Below are positions 45,572-53,426 of a DNA stretch of 64,000 nt, piece by piece. Numbering within the stretch: position 1 is the stretch's first letter; each line of letters starts with the position of its first letter. The position numbers and the translations under genes are program-made. The notes beneath the pieces are model-generated. The model had not been told where the DNA came from, did no database searches, and saw only the letters and a list, made by a program, of their open reading frames with translations. This stretch comes from Bacteroidota bacterium (GTDB lineage Bacteria > Bacteroidota > Bacteroidia > Bacteroidales > JAAUTT01). The DNA is taken from NCBI GenBank assembly GCA_030706405.1, contig JAUZOO010000003.1:372001-436000 (forward strand), read 5' to 3'.

Positions 45572-47899
45572 TTGAAACTCTGTATCGCCGAAAAACCAAG
45601 TGTAGGAAAGGAAATAGCCCGAATATTGGGCGCCAACAACCGCCGCGACGGTTTTTTTGAAGGAAACGGATATTACATCAGCTGGACCTTCGGGCATTTG
45701 TGTACACTTAAAGCCCCGGACGATTACACTCCCAACTGGAAAAAATGGGATATGTTCCACTTGCCCATGATCCCGCCCCGATTTCAAATCAAAGTCATTG
45801 ATAATTCAGGTGTCCAGAAACAATTCGACACATTAAAATCGCTCATCGACAAATGCGACGAGGTTATAAACTGCGGTGATGCCGGAATTGAAGGAGAACT
45901 CATTCAGCGCTGGGTGCTTTCCAAAGCACAATGCACCAAACCGGTAAAACGGCTCTGGATTTCATCGCTCACCGATGAGGCCATCAAAGCCGGTTTCGAA
46001 AATCTGAAAGACAGCCACGATTACGACCTGCTTTATGCAGCCGGCAACGCCCGGGCTATCGGCGACTGGCTCCTCGGAATGAATGCCAGCCGGCTCTACA
46101 CCGTCAAATACGCCAACGGCAAAGGCGTTTTGTCCATCGGAAGGGTGCAAACGCCCACGCTCGCCCTCATTGTTAACCGCCACAACGAAATTCAAAACTT
46201 CGTTCCCGAAACCTATTGGGAATTAAAAACCGCTTATCGCGAAGTCATCTTCAACTCAACCAAACGGCGGTTTACCGTTAAAGAAGATGCGTTAAAGATT
46301 CTCGAAGAAATTAAAAACAAAGAATTCGAGATTGTTTCGTCAACCAAGAAGAAAGGGAACGAGCACCCACCAGCCCTCTTCGACCTTACCTCGCTGCAGG
46401 TGGAATGCAACAAAAAATTCAACTTCACGGCCGACGATACGTTGCGATACATCCAAAAACTCTACGAACAGAAATTCGTAACCTATCCCCGCGTCGACAC
46501 CACGTACCTGCCGGAAAACATGCATCCGAAGGTAAAACCAATCCTTGAGGGGATGAAGCCTTATGCCAAGTTTACCGAGCCACTGCTCGGCAAGCCCATC
46601 CGCAAAAGCAAAAAAGTATTCGACGACAGCAAGATCACCGATCACCATGCCATTATCCCCACGGGCGTAGTGCCTTCGTCGGGATTGATGCTTTACGAAA
46701 AACAGGTTTACGACCTCATTGCCCGCCGTTTCATTGCCGTGTTTTATCCCGATTGCGTGGTATCGAACACCACCGTCATTGGCGATGTGGATGGCAACGA
46801 ATTTTCGGCCACCGGAAAAGTGATTCTCGAAGAAGGCTGGCGGACCCTGTACCCTAAAAAGGACGACGACACCAAAGATGACGACGACCAGTCGATGCCC
46901 GTATTTACCAAAGGCGAGCGCGGCCAACACCTGCCCGACCTCCAGGAAAAACAAACCCAGCCGCCCAAGCTCCATACCGAAGCAACGTTACTACGCGCCA
47001 TGGAAACCGCCGGCAAACAGGTGGACGACCCCGAACTACGCGAACTGATGAAAGAAAACGGCATCGGACGACCCTCAACCCGTGCCAACATCATCGAAAC
47101 ATTATTCAAACGCTCGTACATCGTGCGGCAACGCAAAAACCTGGTGCCTACCATCACCGGAATTGAACTGATAAAAACCATCAACAACGAACTGTTAAAA
47201 TCAGTTGAACTGACCGGGATGTGGGAGAAAAAACTTCGCCAGATCGAGAAAAACGAATACGACCCCAAGGTATTTCTCACCGAGATGAAACAGATGGTTA
47301 TCGACCTGGTACAAGAAGTTAAACGGGAAACGAAAGCTTCGATTACTATCGAGGAAGAACCTAAAAAGCCGGAAAAACCAAAGTCCGAAGAAAAACCGGC
47401 TAAAAAAGAAGCTAAAGCTGCCAAAGAAGACGAAACCGCAGTTTGCCCCAAATGCAAAAAAGGCAACATCCTGAAAGGTAAAACGGCCTACGGATGCAGC
47501 GCTTTCCGCGAAGGTTGCGACTTTAAAGTAGAGTTTGAACAACAAGGCAAGAAACTTACCGATAAACAACTGTTCGCCCTCATCAAAAAAGGCAAGACAC
47601 CCAAAATTAAAGGTTTCAGCATTGATGGAAAAAAAATCAACGGAGCCATCGTCCTGAACGACGAATTTAAACCCATTTTTGAAGCAGAAGAACCAGAGCC
47701 CAAAGCCGAATCTAAGATAACACAAGAGTTACGATGCCCTAAATGCCAGAAAGGACTTATGATGAAAGGCAAATCGGCCTGGGGGTGCAGCCGCTTCCGC
47801 GAAGACTGCAAATTCATCATTCCCTTTGACGTACTTCAGAAAGATTACAACACCACCGAACTAACCCCGGAACTACTGAAAAGCATTAGTATCGGCTAA
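45572..47899 (+). CDS. topB: DNA topoisomerase III (type IA), TTG start
   Basis: 776 residues. The start is taken as TTG at 45572 because the family begins MKLCIAEKPSVGKEIARIL and no ATG is near; the promoter also lies too close for the frame's earlier TTG at 45551. Toprim domain (CIAEKPSV, NCGDAGIEGELI), catalytic FVTYPRVDTTYLP (Tyr305), and EATLLRAMETAGKQ with IGRPSTRANIIETLFKR. After an acidic/Lys-rich linker (EEEPKKPEKPKSEEKP) come two C-terminal zinc-ribbon-like repeats with CPKC ... GCSAFREGC and CPKC ... GCSRFREDC. The enzyme decatenates DNA and resolves recombination intermediates. It is longer than E. coli Top3 (653 residues) because of the C-terminal repeats. Confidence 0.93.
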   Translation: MKLCIAEKPSVGKEIARILGANNRRDGFFEGNGYYISWTFGHLCTLKAPDDYTPNWKKWDMFHLPMIPPRFQIKVIDNSGVQKQFDTLKSLIDKCDEVINCGDAGIEGELIQRWVLSKAQCTKPVKRLWISSLTDEAIKAGFENLKDSHDYDLLYAAGNARAIGDWLLGMNASRLYTVKYANGKGVLSIGRVQTPTLALIVNRHNEIQNFVPETYWELKTAYREVIFNSTKRRFTVKEDALKILEEIKNKEFEIVSSTKKKGNEHPPALFDLTSLQVECNKKFNFTADDTLRYIQKLYEQKFVTYPRVDTTYLPENMHPKVKPILEGMKPYAKFTEPLLGKPIRKSKKVFDDSKITDHHAIIPTGVVPSSGLMLYEKQVYDLIARRFIAVFYPDCVVSNTTVIGDVDGNEFSATGKVILEEGWRTLYPKKDDDTKDDDDQSMPVFTKGERGQHLPDLQEKQTQPPKLHTEATLLRAMETAGKQVDDPELRELMKENGIGRPSTRANIIETLFKRSYIVRQRKNLVPTITGIELIKTINNELLKSVELTGMWEKKLRQIEKNEYDPKVFLTEMKQMVIDLVQEVKRETKASITIEEEPKKPEKPKSEEKPAKKEAKAAKEDETAVCPKCKKGNILKGKTAYGCSAFREGCDFKVEFEQQGKKLTDKQLFALIKKGKTPKIKGFSIDGKKINGAIVLNDEFKPIFEAEEPEPKAESKITQELRCPKCQKGLMMKGKSAWGCSRFREDCKFIIPFDVLQKDYNTTELTPELLKSISIG

Positions 47900-48206
47900 T
47901 ACCATCGGCACAATAAACTTTGGGATATTCTTACAATATCCCCTACAAACTATGCAGTTAAATTTACGATCCATTTTTACGACTCTCCGTTATTAGTAAA
48001 ATTCCGGCACACTAATTGCCTTATATCCTGTAAAATATCTAATTACAGATAAACAACTTACAAAAATGTATCATTTAATCCCTAATCAAGATATTATTCA
48101 GCATTTTCAAATTAAATACCATTAAAACAACGTTTTAAAAACAAGCACCAAAATGTAGGAACCCAAAACGGAAATTACATTAACGTAACCTTTTAAAACC
48201 CAAAAT
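47900..48206. other. Gene-free spacer with a weak hairpin
   Basis: 307 bases between topB and the NifX-like gene. It is AT-rich and has no open frame with coding character. GGGATATT/AATATCCC (47922-47942) forms a perfect 8-bp stem with a 5-base loop 22 bases after the topB stop. It lacks a T-run, so terminator activity is uncertain. No promoter box with a clear TAnnTTTG was found before 48207. Confidence 0.5.
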
Positions 48207-48605
48207 ATGAAAATTGGAATCCCGGTTAACAGCAGCACTTCCGATTTAAAGAAAATCCGCACGTGCAGTTTACACAACAGCGATTATTTAGGAATTTATG
48301 ATCTAAAGGAGGAAAAACTCAAAATCCTTCCCGTAAATAACTACAATTCATCAATTAACCAGGAATTCGTTGAAATCTTAAAATTGTATAATATCTCGGC
48401 AGTAATCAGTTCCGATTTTCGATTAACGGCCATAAAACAATTCCGGAAACATTGCATCACCCCTTACAAAGCCGATGGAGACTCTCTTCACGAAAACATA
48501 GAACGCTTCAGGCAGCAAAAACTAAACCGTTTTTCGGTTTACGACCTTGGCAACGATTCCGCTTGTGCCGCCGATTGTACCAGCTGCCTCGAATCGTGCA
48601 GGTGA
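48207..48605 (+). CDS. NifX/MTH1175-like Fe-Mo cofactor-family protein with Cys tail
   Basis: 132 residues. MKIGIPVNSSTSDLKKIRTC, DYLGIYDLKEEKLKILPVNN, ILKLYNISAVISSDF and CITPYKADGDSLHENIERF follow the ribonuclease-H-like fold of the dinitrogenase Fe-Mo cofactor biosynthesis family (NifX, NafY, MTH1175). The protein ends in SACAADCTSCLESCR, a four-Cys cluster able to bind metal or an Fe-S unit. No nif genes are present, so nitrogen fixation is not implied; many anaerobes have such stand-alone members. It is followed 41 bp later by a 102-residue unknown protein, probably in the same transcript. The biochemical role is unknown. Confidence 0.65.
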   Translation: MKIGIPVNSSTSDLKKIRTCSLHNSDYLGIYDLKEEKLKILPVNNYNSSINQEFVEILKLYNISAVISSDFRLTAIKQFRKHCITPYKADGDSLHENIERFRQQKLNRFSVYDLGNDSACAADCTSCLESCR

Positions 48606-48646
48606 AATCAACAACGCTCATTGTTAAACATTCAAATATAAAAGCT

Positions 48647-48955
48647 ATGAATATACCTTTTCGTCCTCTTGGAAAAGCCAAAGAAATCATCGATTCAATA
48701 GGCATAAACATCTCGTATGCGTTTGACGACTTGTTATTTATTGAAGATTACCCGATTATAATCCGTTTTGACGACGAGAATCCGGGGAACTTATTTTTTC
48801 ATACCGATATAGACTGCAACCCTGCCGAATTTGAACAAATAAGAAAACGCCTGACAGTTGCCGCAAAACTCAGGGAGTGGACTATTACCGATGCCGGAAG
48901 GTACCAGATTGCACCTAAAGATGGCGTAGAAGAACTGGAAATATCTTTTTTGTAG
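48647..48955 (+). CDS. Unrecognised 102-residue protein
   Basis: The start is the ATG at 48647; the frame extends upstream to 48452 but that part overlaps the NifX-like gene and has no protein-like character. The product is acidic and soluble with a mixed alpha/beta pattern (LGKAKEIIDSIGINISYAF, LLFIEDYPIIIRFDDENP, FFHTDIDCNPAEFEQIRKRL, LEISFL). No signal peptide, membrane span or cysteine cluster is seen. It follows the NifX-like gene by 41 bases and runs up to a strong bidirectional terminator. I do not recognise the family. Confidence 0.7.
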   Translation: MNIPFRPLGKAKEIIDSIGINISYAFDDLLFIEDYPIIIRFDDENPGNLFFHTDIDCNPAEFEQIRKRLTVAAKLREWTITDAGRYQIAPKDGVEELEISFL

Positions 48956-48961
48956 GGAGTG

Positions 48962-48999
48962 CGAATTGAACGGATAAGACGAGTTATCCGTTCAATTCG
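48962..48999. terminator. Bidirectional terminator between convergent genes
   Basis: A perfect 16-bp stem, CGAATTGAACGGATAA and its complement, with a 6-base loop, followed on the plus strand by a T-rich run (tgttttatctttttttctttt). It ends the plus-strand pair and the minus-strand operon that stops at 49004. Confidence 0.88.
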
Positions 49000-49003
49000 T
49001 GTT

Positions 49004-50134
49004 TTATCTTTTTTTCTTTTTGCCTTTAGGCTTTTCGAGGAGCAGCTGTAATTTATGGTCGAGCTCTTCGCCTTTAAGGTTTTTAGCGATGATAATGCCT
49101 TTGGGGTCAATTAACACATTGGATGGAATGCTGCGTACTCCATAGGTTTTGGCAGCTTCGTTGCTCCAAAATTTAAGATCCGATACATGATGCCACGTCA
49201 ACTTATCGGCTTTAATAGCTTCGAGCCATGCGTCTTTTTTCTTATCGAGCGATACGCCAAGAATGTCAAATCCTTTATGACTGTACTTCTTATAAACTGC
49301 CACAACATTCGGATTTTCCTGTCGGCAGGGCTGACACCACGAAGCCCAAAAATCAATAAGCAGATACTTTCCATACAACGACGAGAGTTTCAGAGGTTTT
49401 CCCTCTGGCGTATTCATGGTAAAATCGACAGCCGGCTGGCCCACTTCTACCTTTTTGAGCACATCAATATACTCCTTCAACATCTTCACATAAACCGTTT
49501 TCTTTACCGTGGCATCAAAAGTATTGGTAATTGAATCGAGCTCTTTTAATTCAATTTCGTGAACTAGTTTCGACCAGGTTAGATACGCCGAAACAACCGA
49601 CGATTTATTGGAAAGAACATACTTTTTAACAGCCTTGCTCAACGCTATGCTAAGCGCTTCGTACAACGAGTCGTTACGCTGCATCAACGCGGTATTATTA
49701 TTCTTCTGAGCATTTTTATAGACATTATATACCGAATCGAGCTTGGACGTGGTAGACTTCTGAGTTCCCCAGAAAGCCTCATATTCTTCCTGAACCTTCG
49801 AGCCTGAAATTCGGGCCGAAGTCAGTCCTGTTTTTGACGACTCGATATTAATTTCATGATTATCCACAAATACCGAAATATACGGCAAGGTATCCGAAAT
49901 TACCACGCGGTACATTTCCGGCATATCCACATGACCGGTAAATGTGAAATTTCCGCCCTGCGAAACCGTTGAATCAACAGCTTTCCACTCCCCATCGATA
50001 TAACGCTTCAGAAAAACGTTACCATCGGGCAGATCGGTTATGTTTCCGAAAATTTTGTAGCCAATCCGCGGTGCCGGATTGTTGCACGCTATGACCCAAA
50101 CGAATAAAAACAATGGTAGTAACCGTTTTATCAT
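49004..50134 (-). CDS. TlpA-like thioredoxin lipoprotein with DUF4369-type N-terminus
   Basis: 376 residues with lipobox WVIAC (Cys17). The N-terminal half (YKIFGNITDLPDGNVFLKRY, GGNFTFTGHVDMPEMYRVVI) is the DUF4369-type domain often attached to Bacteroidota thioredoxins. A helical linker follows, then the redoxin domain (GQPAVDFTMNTPEGKPLKLS, LLIDFWASWCQPCRQEN with the WCQPC active site, YGVRSIPSNVLIDPKGII with the cis-Pro). The tail is very basic (KPKGKKKKR). It is probably a periplasmic thiol reductase for envelope proteins. The gene starts inside the meaB stop (ATGA overlap), so it is the last gene of this operon. Confidence 0.9.
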   Translation of the reverse strand: MIKRLLPLFLFVWVIACNNPAPRIGYKIFGNITDLPDGNVFLKRYIDGEWKAVDSTVSQGGNFTFTGHVDMPEMYRVVISDTLPYISVFVDNHEINIESSKTGLTSARISGSKVQEEYEAFWGTQKSTTSKLDSVYNVYKNAQKNNNTALMQRNDSLYEALSIALSKAVKKYVLSNKSSVVSAYLTWSKLVHEIELKELDSITNTFDATVKKTVYVKMLKEYIDVLKKVEVGQPAVDFTMNTPEGKPLKLSSLYGKYLLIDFWASWCQPCRQENPNVVAVYKKYSHKGFDILGVSLDKKKDAWLEAIKADKLTWHHVSDLKFWSNEAAKTYGVRSIPSNVLIDPKGIIIAKNLKGEELDHKLQLLLEKPKGKKKKR

Positions 50135-51231
50135 GGTTCAATTTTTTCGTGGTTAAAATATTTTGAAAGAAGCTTCTTGGCTGCCATAAACGACGAGAGC
50201 TGATCGTCAAGCACCCGTTGCTCGTAATCCGAGAGTTTTGGTTCGATATTCGGATGATGATAGAAGTGCTCACGCAAAGCTTCGTTGATAGTTTCGTACA
50301 TCCAATACTTGGCTTGTTCGCGGCGGCGATGTTCGAAATATCTGTTTTCGCGGGTCATCTTTTCATAGTCAAGAACAGTTCCCCAAATGGCATCGATTCC
50401 AAAACCGGTTACTGAAGAACTCAACAAAACCTCAGGAGTCCAGTTGGATGGAGATTTTGGGAAAAGATGCAAAGCATTACGATACTGTACCGCAGCTATT
50501 TCAGCCTTATGCAGGTTTCCACTGTCGGACTTAGTAATAGCTATAGCATCGGCCATTTCCATGATTCCGCGTTTAATGCCTTGCAATTCATCTCCGGCTC
50601 CCGCCAACATTAGCAGAAGGAAGAAATCGACCATCGAATGTACTGCAGTTTCCGATTGTCCAACCCCAACCGTTTCAATAAAAATAGTGTCAAAACCAGC
50701 AGCTTCGCAAAGAATAATGGTTTCGCGGGTTTTACGGGCTACCCCGCCTAACGAACCAGCCGATGGTGAAGGCCTGATAAACGCATTTGGCTCTACCGAA
50801 AGCTGTTCCATGCGTGTTTTGTCGCCCAAAATACTTCCTTTGGAACGTTCACTCGACGGGTCGATGGCGAGAACGGCCAGTTTCTTTCCCTGACGGGTCA
50901 GGTACATCCCCATTGCCTCGATAAACGTGCTTTTTCCAACACCGGGAACTCCGGTTATACCAATGCGCAGAGATTTTCCCGAATACGGGAGACATTTCTC
51001 GATAATTTCCTGTGCTGTTTTAAAATGAGCAGGCAACGAACTTTCAACCAGCGTAATCGCCTGACTTAAAATGGTACGGTTACCGGCAAGAATCCCATCT
51101 ACATACTCATCAACAGTAAGTTTCTTTCGACCTTTACGAATAAACCGAAGAACCGACTCCTCGCTTACCGACGGTGGTTGCTCCACCCCTTCGTTTACCG
51201 AAAGGGCGCTTTTAAAATCTTCGTGCTCCAT
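50131..51231 (-). CDS. meaB: Methylmalonyl-CoA mutase-associated GTPase MeaB
   Basis: 366 residues. The G-domain carries the P-loop GITGVPGVGKSTFIEAM, followed by LAVLAIDPSSERSKGSILGD, TRMEQL, IFIETVGVGQSE and ITKSDSGN. N- and C-terminal helices (LTVDEYVDGILAGNRTILSQ; AKYWMYETINEALREHFYHH) are typical of MeaB/ArgK. It protects and reloads adenosylcobalamin in methylmalonyl-CoA mutase, implying propionate/succinate interconversion in this organism. The mutase genes are not in the window. It is translationally coupled to the thioredoxin gene and 17 bp after ddl. Confidence 0.94.
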   Translation of the reverse strand: MEHEDFKSALSVNEGVEQPPSVSEESVLRFIRKGRKKLTVDEYVDGILAGNRTILSQAITLVESSLPAHFKTAQEIIEKCLPYSGKSLRIGITGVPGVGKSTFIEAMGMYLTRQGKKLAVLAIDPSSERSKGSILGDKTRMEQLSVEPNAFIRPSPSAGSLGGVARKTRETIILCEAAGFDTIFIETVGVGQSETAVHSMVDFFLLLMLAGAGDELQGIKRGIMEMADAIAITKSDSGNLHKAEIAAVQYRNALHLFPKSPSNWTPEVLLSSSVTGFGIDAIWGTVLDYEKMTRENRYFEHRRREQAKYWMYETINEALREHFYHHPNIEPKLSDYEQRVLDDQLSSFMAAKKLLSKYFNHEKIEP

Positions 51232-51248
51232 AGCAACAAATGGGTTGA

Positions 51249-52226
51249 TTATTGATTTAAGGCGTCTTCGATAAGATCGGTAAGAATATCGCTCATGGTG
51301 AGGCCAACAGCCTTAATCATGCGCGGAACGATGCTCGCTTCCGACATCCCGGGAACGGTATTCACTTCGAGGAAATACAATTTTTCGTCGCGGATGATAT
51401 AGTCCATACGCACTACGCCACGGCAGAAAAGCTTATCGTAAATAAACGACGAGAGTTTTTCGCAGTCGAGTTTAATTTTTTCGGGGATGCGTGCCGGAAT
51501 GATTTCCTGGGCTTTACCATCGGTGTATTTGGCTTCATAATCAAAAAAATCGTTGGTGCTTACAATTTCGGCGATAGGGAATACCATTGATCGATTTTTG
51601 GTTTTGATAACCCCGCAGGTAATCTCTGTTCCTTTAATAAACTCTTCGACAATAACTTCAGCATCGTGTTCGAGGGCTTTTTCAATGGCAGGAACAATAT
51701 CTTCAACGTTCGATATTTTTGAAGTTCCACAGCTCGAACCGCCGTTATTGGGTTTTACAAAACAGGGAAGCCCAAGATAATTCACCACGTCCGAAGCGTC
51801 GATGGTATCATTTTTACGGAAAAGCATCGCCTTGGCCGTGTTTACACTATATGGCATCAGGTAATGCTTACAGGCATATTTATTGAAAGTCAACGCTGAC
51901 GACAGTACGCCACAGGTTGTAAACGGCAGGTGCAACATCTCAAAGTACGATTGCAGAAGCCCATTTTCTCCGGGAGTTCCGTGAATCCCGACAAGAACAC
52001 AATCGAACGTTGTTTTTGAGCTATTATGGCTTACGGAAAAGTCGTTTTTGTCAACCTGAATTTCGGCACCTTCAACCTGGGCTTTCCAGTCGGTACCTTT
52101 AATGTGAATCAGCGTTGGGTTATATTTAGTCCGGTCAATCTGGTTAAGCAATTGCTTTGCACTTTTGATCGAAATTTCATATTCGCCGGAATCGCCACCG
52201 GCAACAATAGCAATGTTTTTTTTCAT
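51249..52226 (-). CDS. ddl: D-alanine--D-alanine ligase
   Basis: 325 residues from the ATG at 52226 (MKKNIAIVAGGDSGEYEISI); 29 extra codons of the open frame upstream are hydrophobic and foreign to the family. The ATP-grasp features are present: HGTPGENGLLQSYFEML, GLPCFVKPNNGGSSCGTSKI, IVEEFIKGTEITCGVI, VVRMDYIIRDEKLYFLEVNT and PGMSEASIVPRM. It makes the D-Ala-D-Ala dipeptide for peptidoglycan. It lies in an operon with the PASTA protein and a pseudouridine synthase, an order I associate with Bacteroidota. Confidence 0.93.
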   Translation of the reverse strand: MKKNIAIVAGGDSGEYEISIKSAKQLLNQIDRTKYNPTLIHIKGTDWKAQVEGAEIQVDKNDFSVSHNSSKTTFDCVLVGIHGTPGENGLLQSYFEMLHLPFTTCGVLSSALTFNKYACKHYLMPYSVNTAKAMLFRKNDTIDASDVVNYLGLPCFVKPNNGGSSCGTSKISNVEDIVPAIEKALEHDAEVIVEEFIKGTEITCGVIKTKNRSMVFPIAEIVSTNDFFDYEAKYTDGKAQEIIPARIPEKIKLDCEKLSSFIYDKLFCRGVVRMDYIIRDEKLYFLEVNTVPGMSEASIVPRMIKAVGLTMSDILTDLIEDALNQ

Positions 52227-52351
52227 AACAGACGTCGTGAAGGTATTATAAATCAATATAAAGATGATGGATAGCCAGAATACGCAAGTTTTTAAAACAA
52301 AGCTATCCGACAATCCAACATTCCAAAGAAACAGAAAGCAAATTTAATAAA

Positions 52352-53425
52352 TCATTCCTCGATTGACCTGTTGGCGATGTAATTTCTCCAACGTTCGATA
52401 ACTTGTTGCATATCGTCCGGTAAATCAGAATCAAACGACATCCATTTTCCGGAGGCAGGATGCTCAAAAGCAAGAGATTTGGCATGTAATGCCTGGCGGG
52501 GCAATATTTTAAAGCAATTCTGAACGAATTGTTTGTATTTCGAAAAAGTGGTTCCTTTCAGGATTTCACTTCCCCCGTAAAGTTCATCATTAAACAGCGG
52601 ATGCCCAATATATTTAAAATGCACGCGAATCTGATGAGTACGGCCCGTTTCGAGCTTACATTCAACAAGATTCACATATCCAAGGCGTTCCAACACTTTA
52701 TAATGAGTTACGGCATGTTTCCCGTCCGAACCGTCTTCAAAAACATACATTTGCTTACGGTCGCGGGGGTTACGGCCTATATTTCCGGTAATGGTCCCTT
52801 CATCTTCTTTCAAATCGCCCCAAACAAGGGCTATGTATTTACGGTCGGTGGTGCGGTGAAAAAATTGGCTTGCCAGCTTATTCATCGCCAGTTCATTTTT
52901 AGCAACAACCAAAATGCCCGATGTATCCTTATCGATGCGGTGAACCAGTCCGGGGCGCATATCTCCGGCTGCAAATAAAGGGTTATCCTTTAAGTGAAAA
53001 GCCAGGGCATTAACCAATGTTCCGGTATAATTTCCATAGCCGGGATGCACCACCATGCCGGGATTTTTGTTAACCATCAGCAGGTCGTCGTCCTCGTAAA
53101 TAATATTGATGGGAATATCCTGCGGGATAAGCTCTATCTCACGACGGGGATGTGGCATAACCACCGTCACCACATCAAGGGGTTTTACTTTGTAGTTCGA
53201 TTTAACAGGTTTTCCGTTTACAAAGATATTTCCGGAATCGGCGGCATTCTGAACTTTTGTGCGCGTCGAATTTTCGATGCGTGCCGAAAGAAACTTATCT
53301 ACACGTAACAACGACTGACCTCTGTCGGCCGTAAAGCGAAAATGTTCATATAGCTCCGCGAGTTCTTCCTGTCCGTCTTCTTCATTATTCTCTTCTTCAA
53401 GAATTTCTTCCTCTTCGTTTAACAT
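52352..53425 (-). CDS. rluD: RluA-family rRNA pseudouridine synthase (RluD-like)
   Basis: 357 residues. An acidic N-terminus (about 25 residues, rich in Glu) comes before an S4 RNA-binding domain (LLRVDKFLSARIENSTRTKV, GNIFVNGKPVKSNYKV). The catalytic domain has INIIYEDDDLLMVNKNPGMV, the catalytic Asp in VHRIDKDTSGILVV, and ETGRTHQIRVHFKYIGHPLF. It converts uridines of 23S rRNA to pseudouridine. The RluD subgroup is likely from the S4 domain and conserved motifs but not proven. The stop lies 125 bp before ddl, and the gene begins 1 bp after the T9SS-protein stop. Confidence 0.9.
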   Translation of the reverse strand: MLNEEEEILEEENNEEDGQEELAELYEHFRFTADRGQSLLRVDKFLSARIENSTRTKVQNAADSGNIFVNGKPVKSNYKVKPLDVVTVVMPHPRREIELIPQDIPINIIYEDDDLLMVNKNPGMVVHPGYGNYTGTLVNALAFHLKDNPLFAAGDMRPGLVHRIDKDTSGILVVAKNELAMNKLASQFFHRTTDRKYIALVWGDLKEDEGTITGNIGRNPRDRKQMYVFEDGSDGKHAVTHYKVLERLGYVNLVECKLETGRTHQIRVHFKYIGHPLFNDELYGGSEILKGTTFSKYKQFVQNCFKILPRQALHAKSLAFEHPASGKWMSFDSDLPDDMQQVIERWRNYIANRSIEE

Positions 53426-53426
53426 A

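Noticed and set aside
46340-47820. Long open frames on the minus strand opposite topB (up to about 240 codons)
   Set aside because: topB on the plus strand has clear family motifs throughout; the opposite frames are low-complexity Phe/Ser/Gly-rich translations with no recognisable domain.
48452-48646. 65 extra N-terminal codons for the 102-residue protein
   Set aside because: This stretch overlaps the NifX-like gene in another frame and is Arg/Gln-rich with no protein character; the ATG at 48647 gives a clean start.
52227-52313. 29 extra codons before Ddl
   Set aside because: The D-Ala ligase family begins at MKKNIAIVAGG; the upstream part is hydrophobic and looks like a signal peptide by chance in a cytosolic enzyme.
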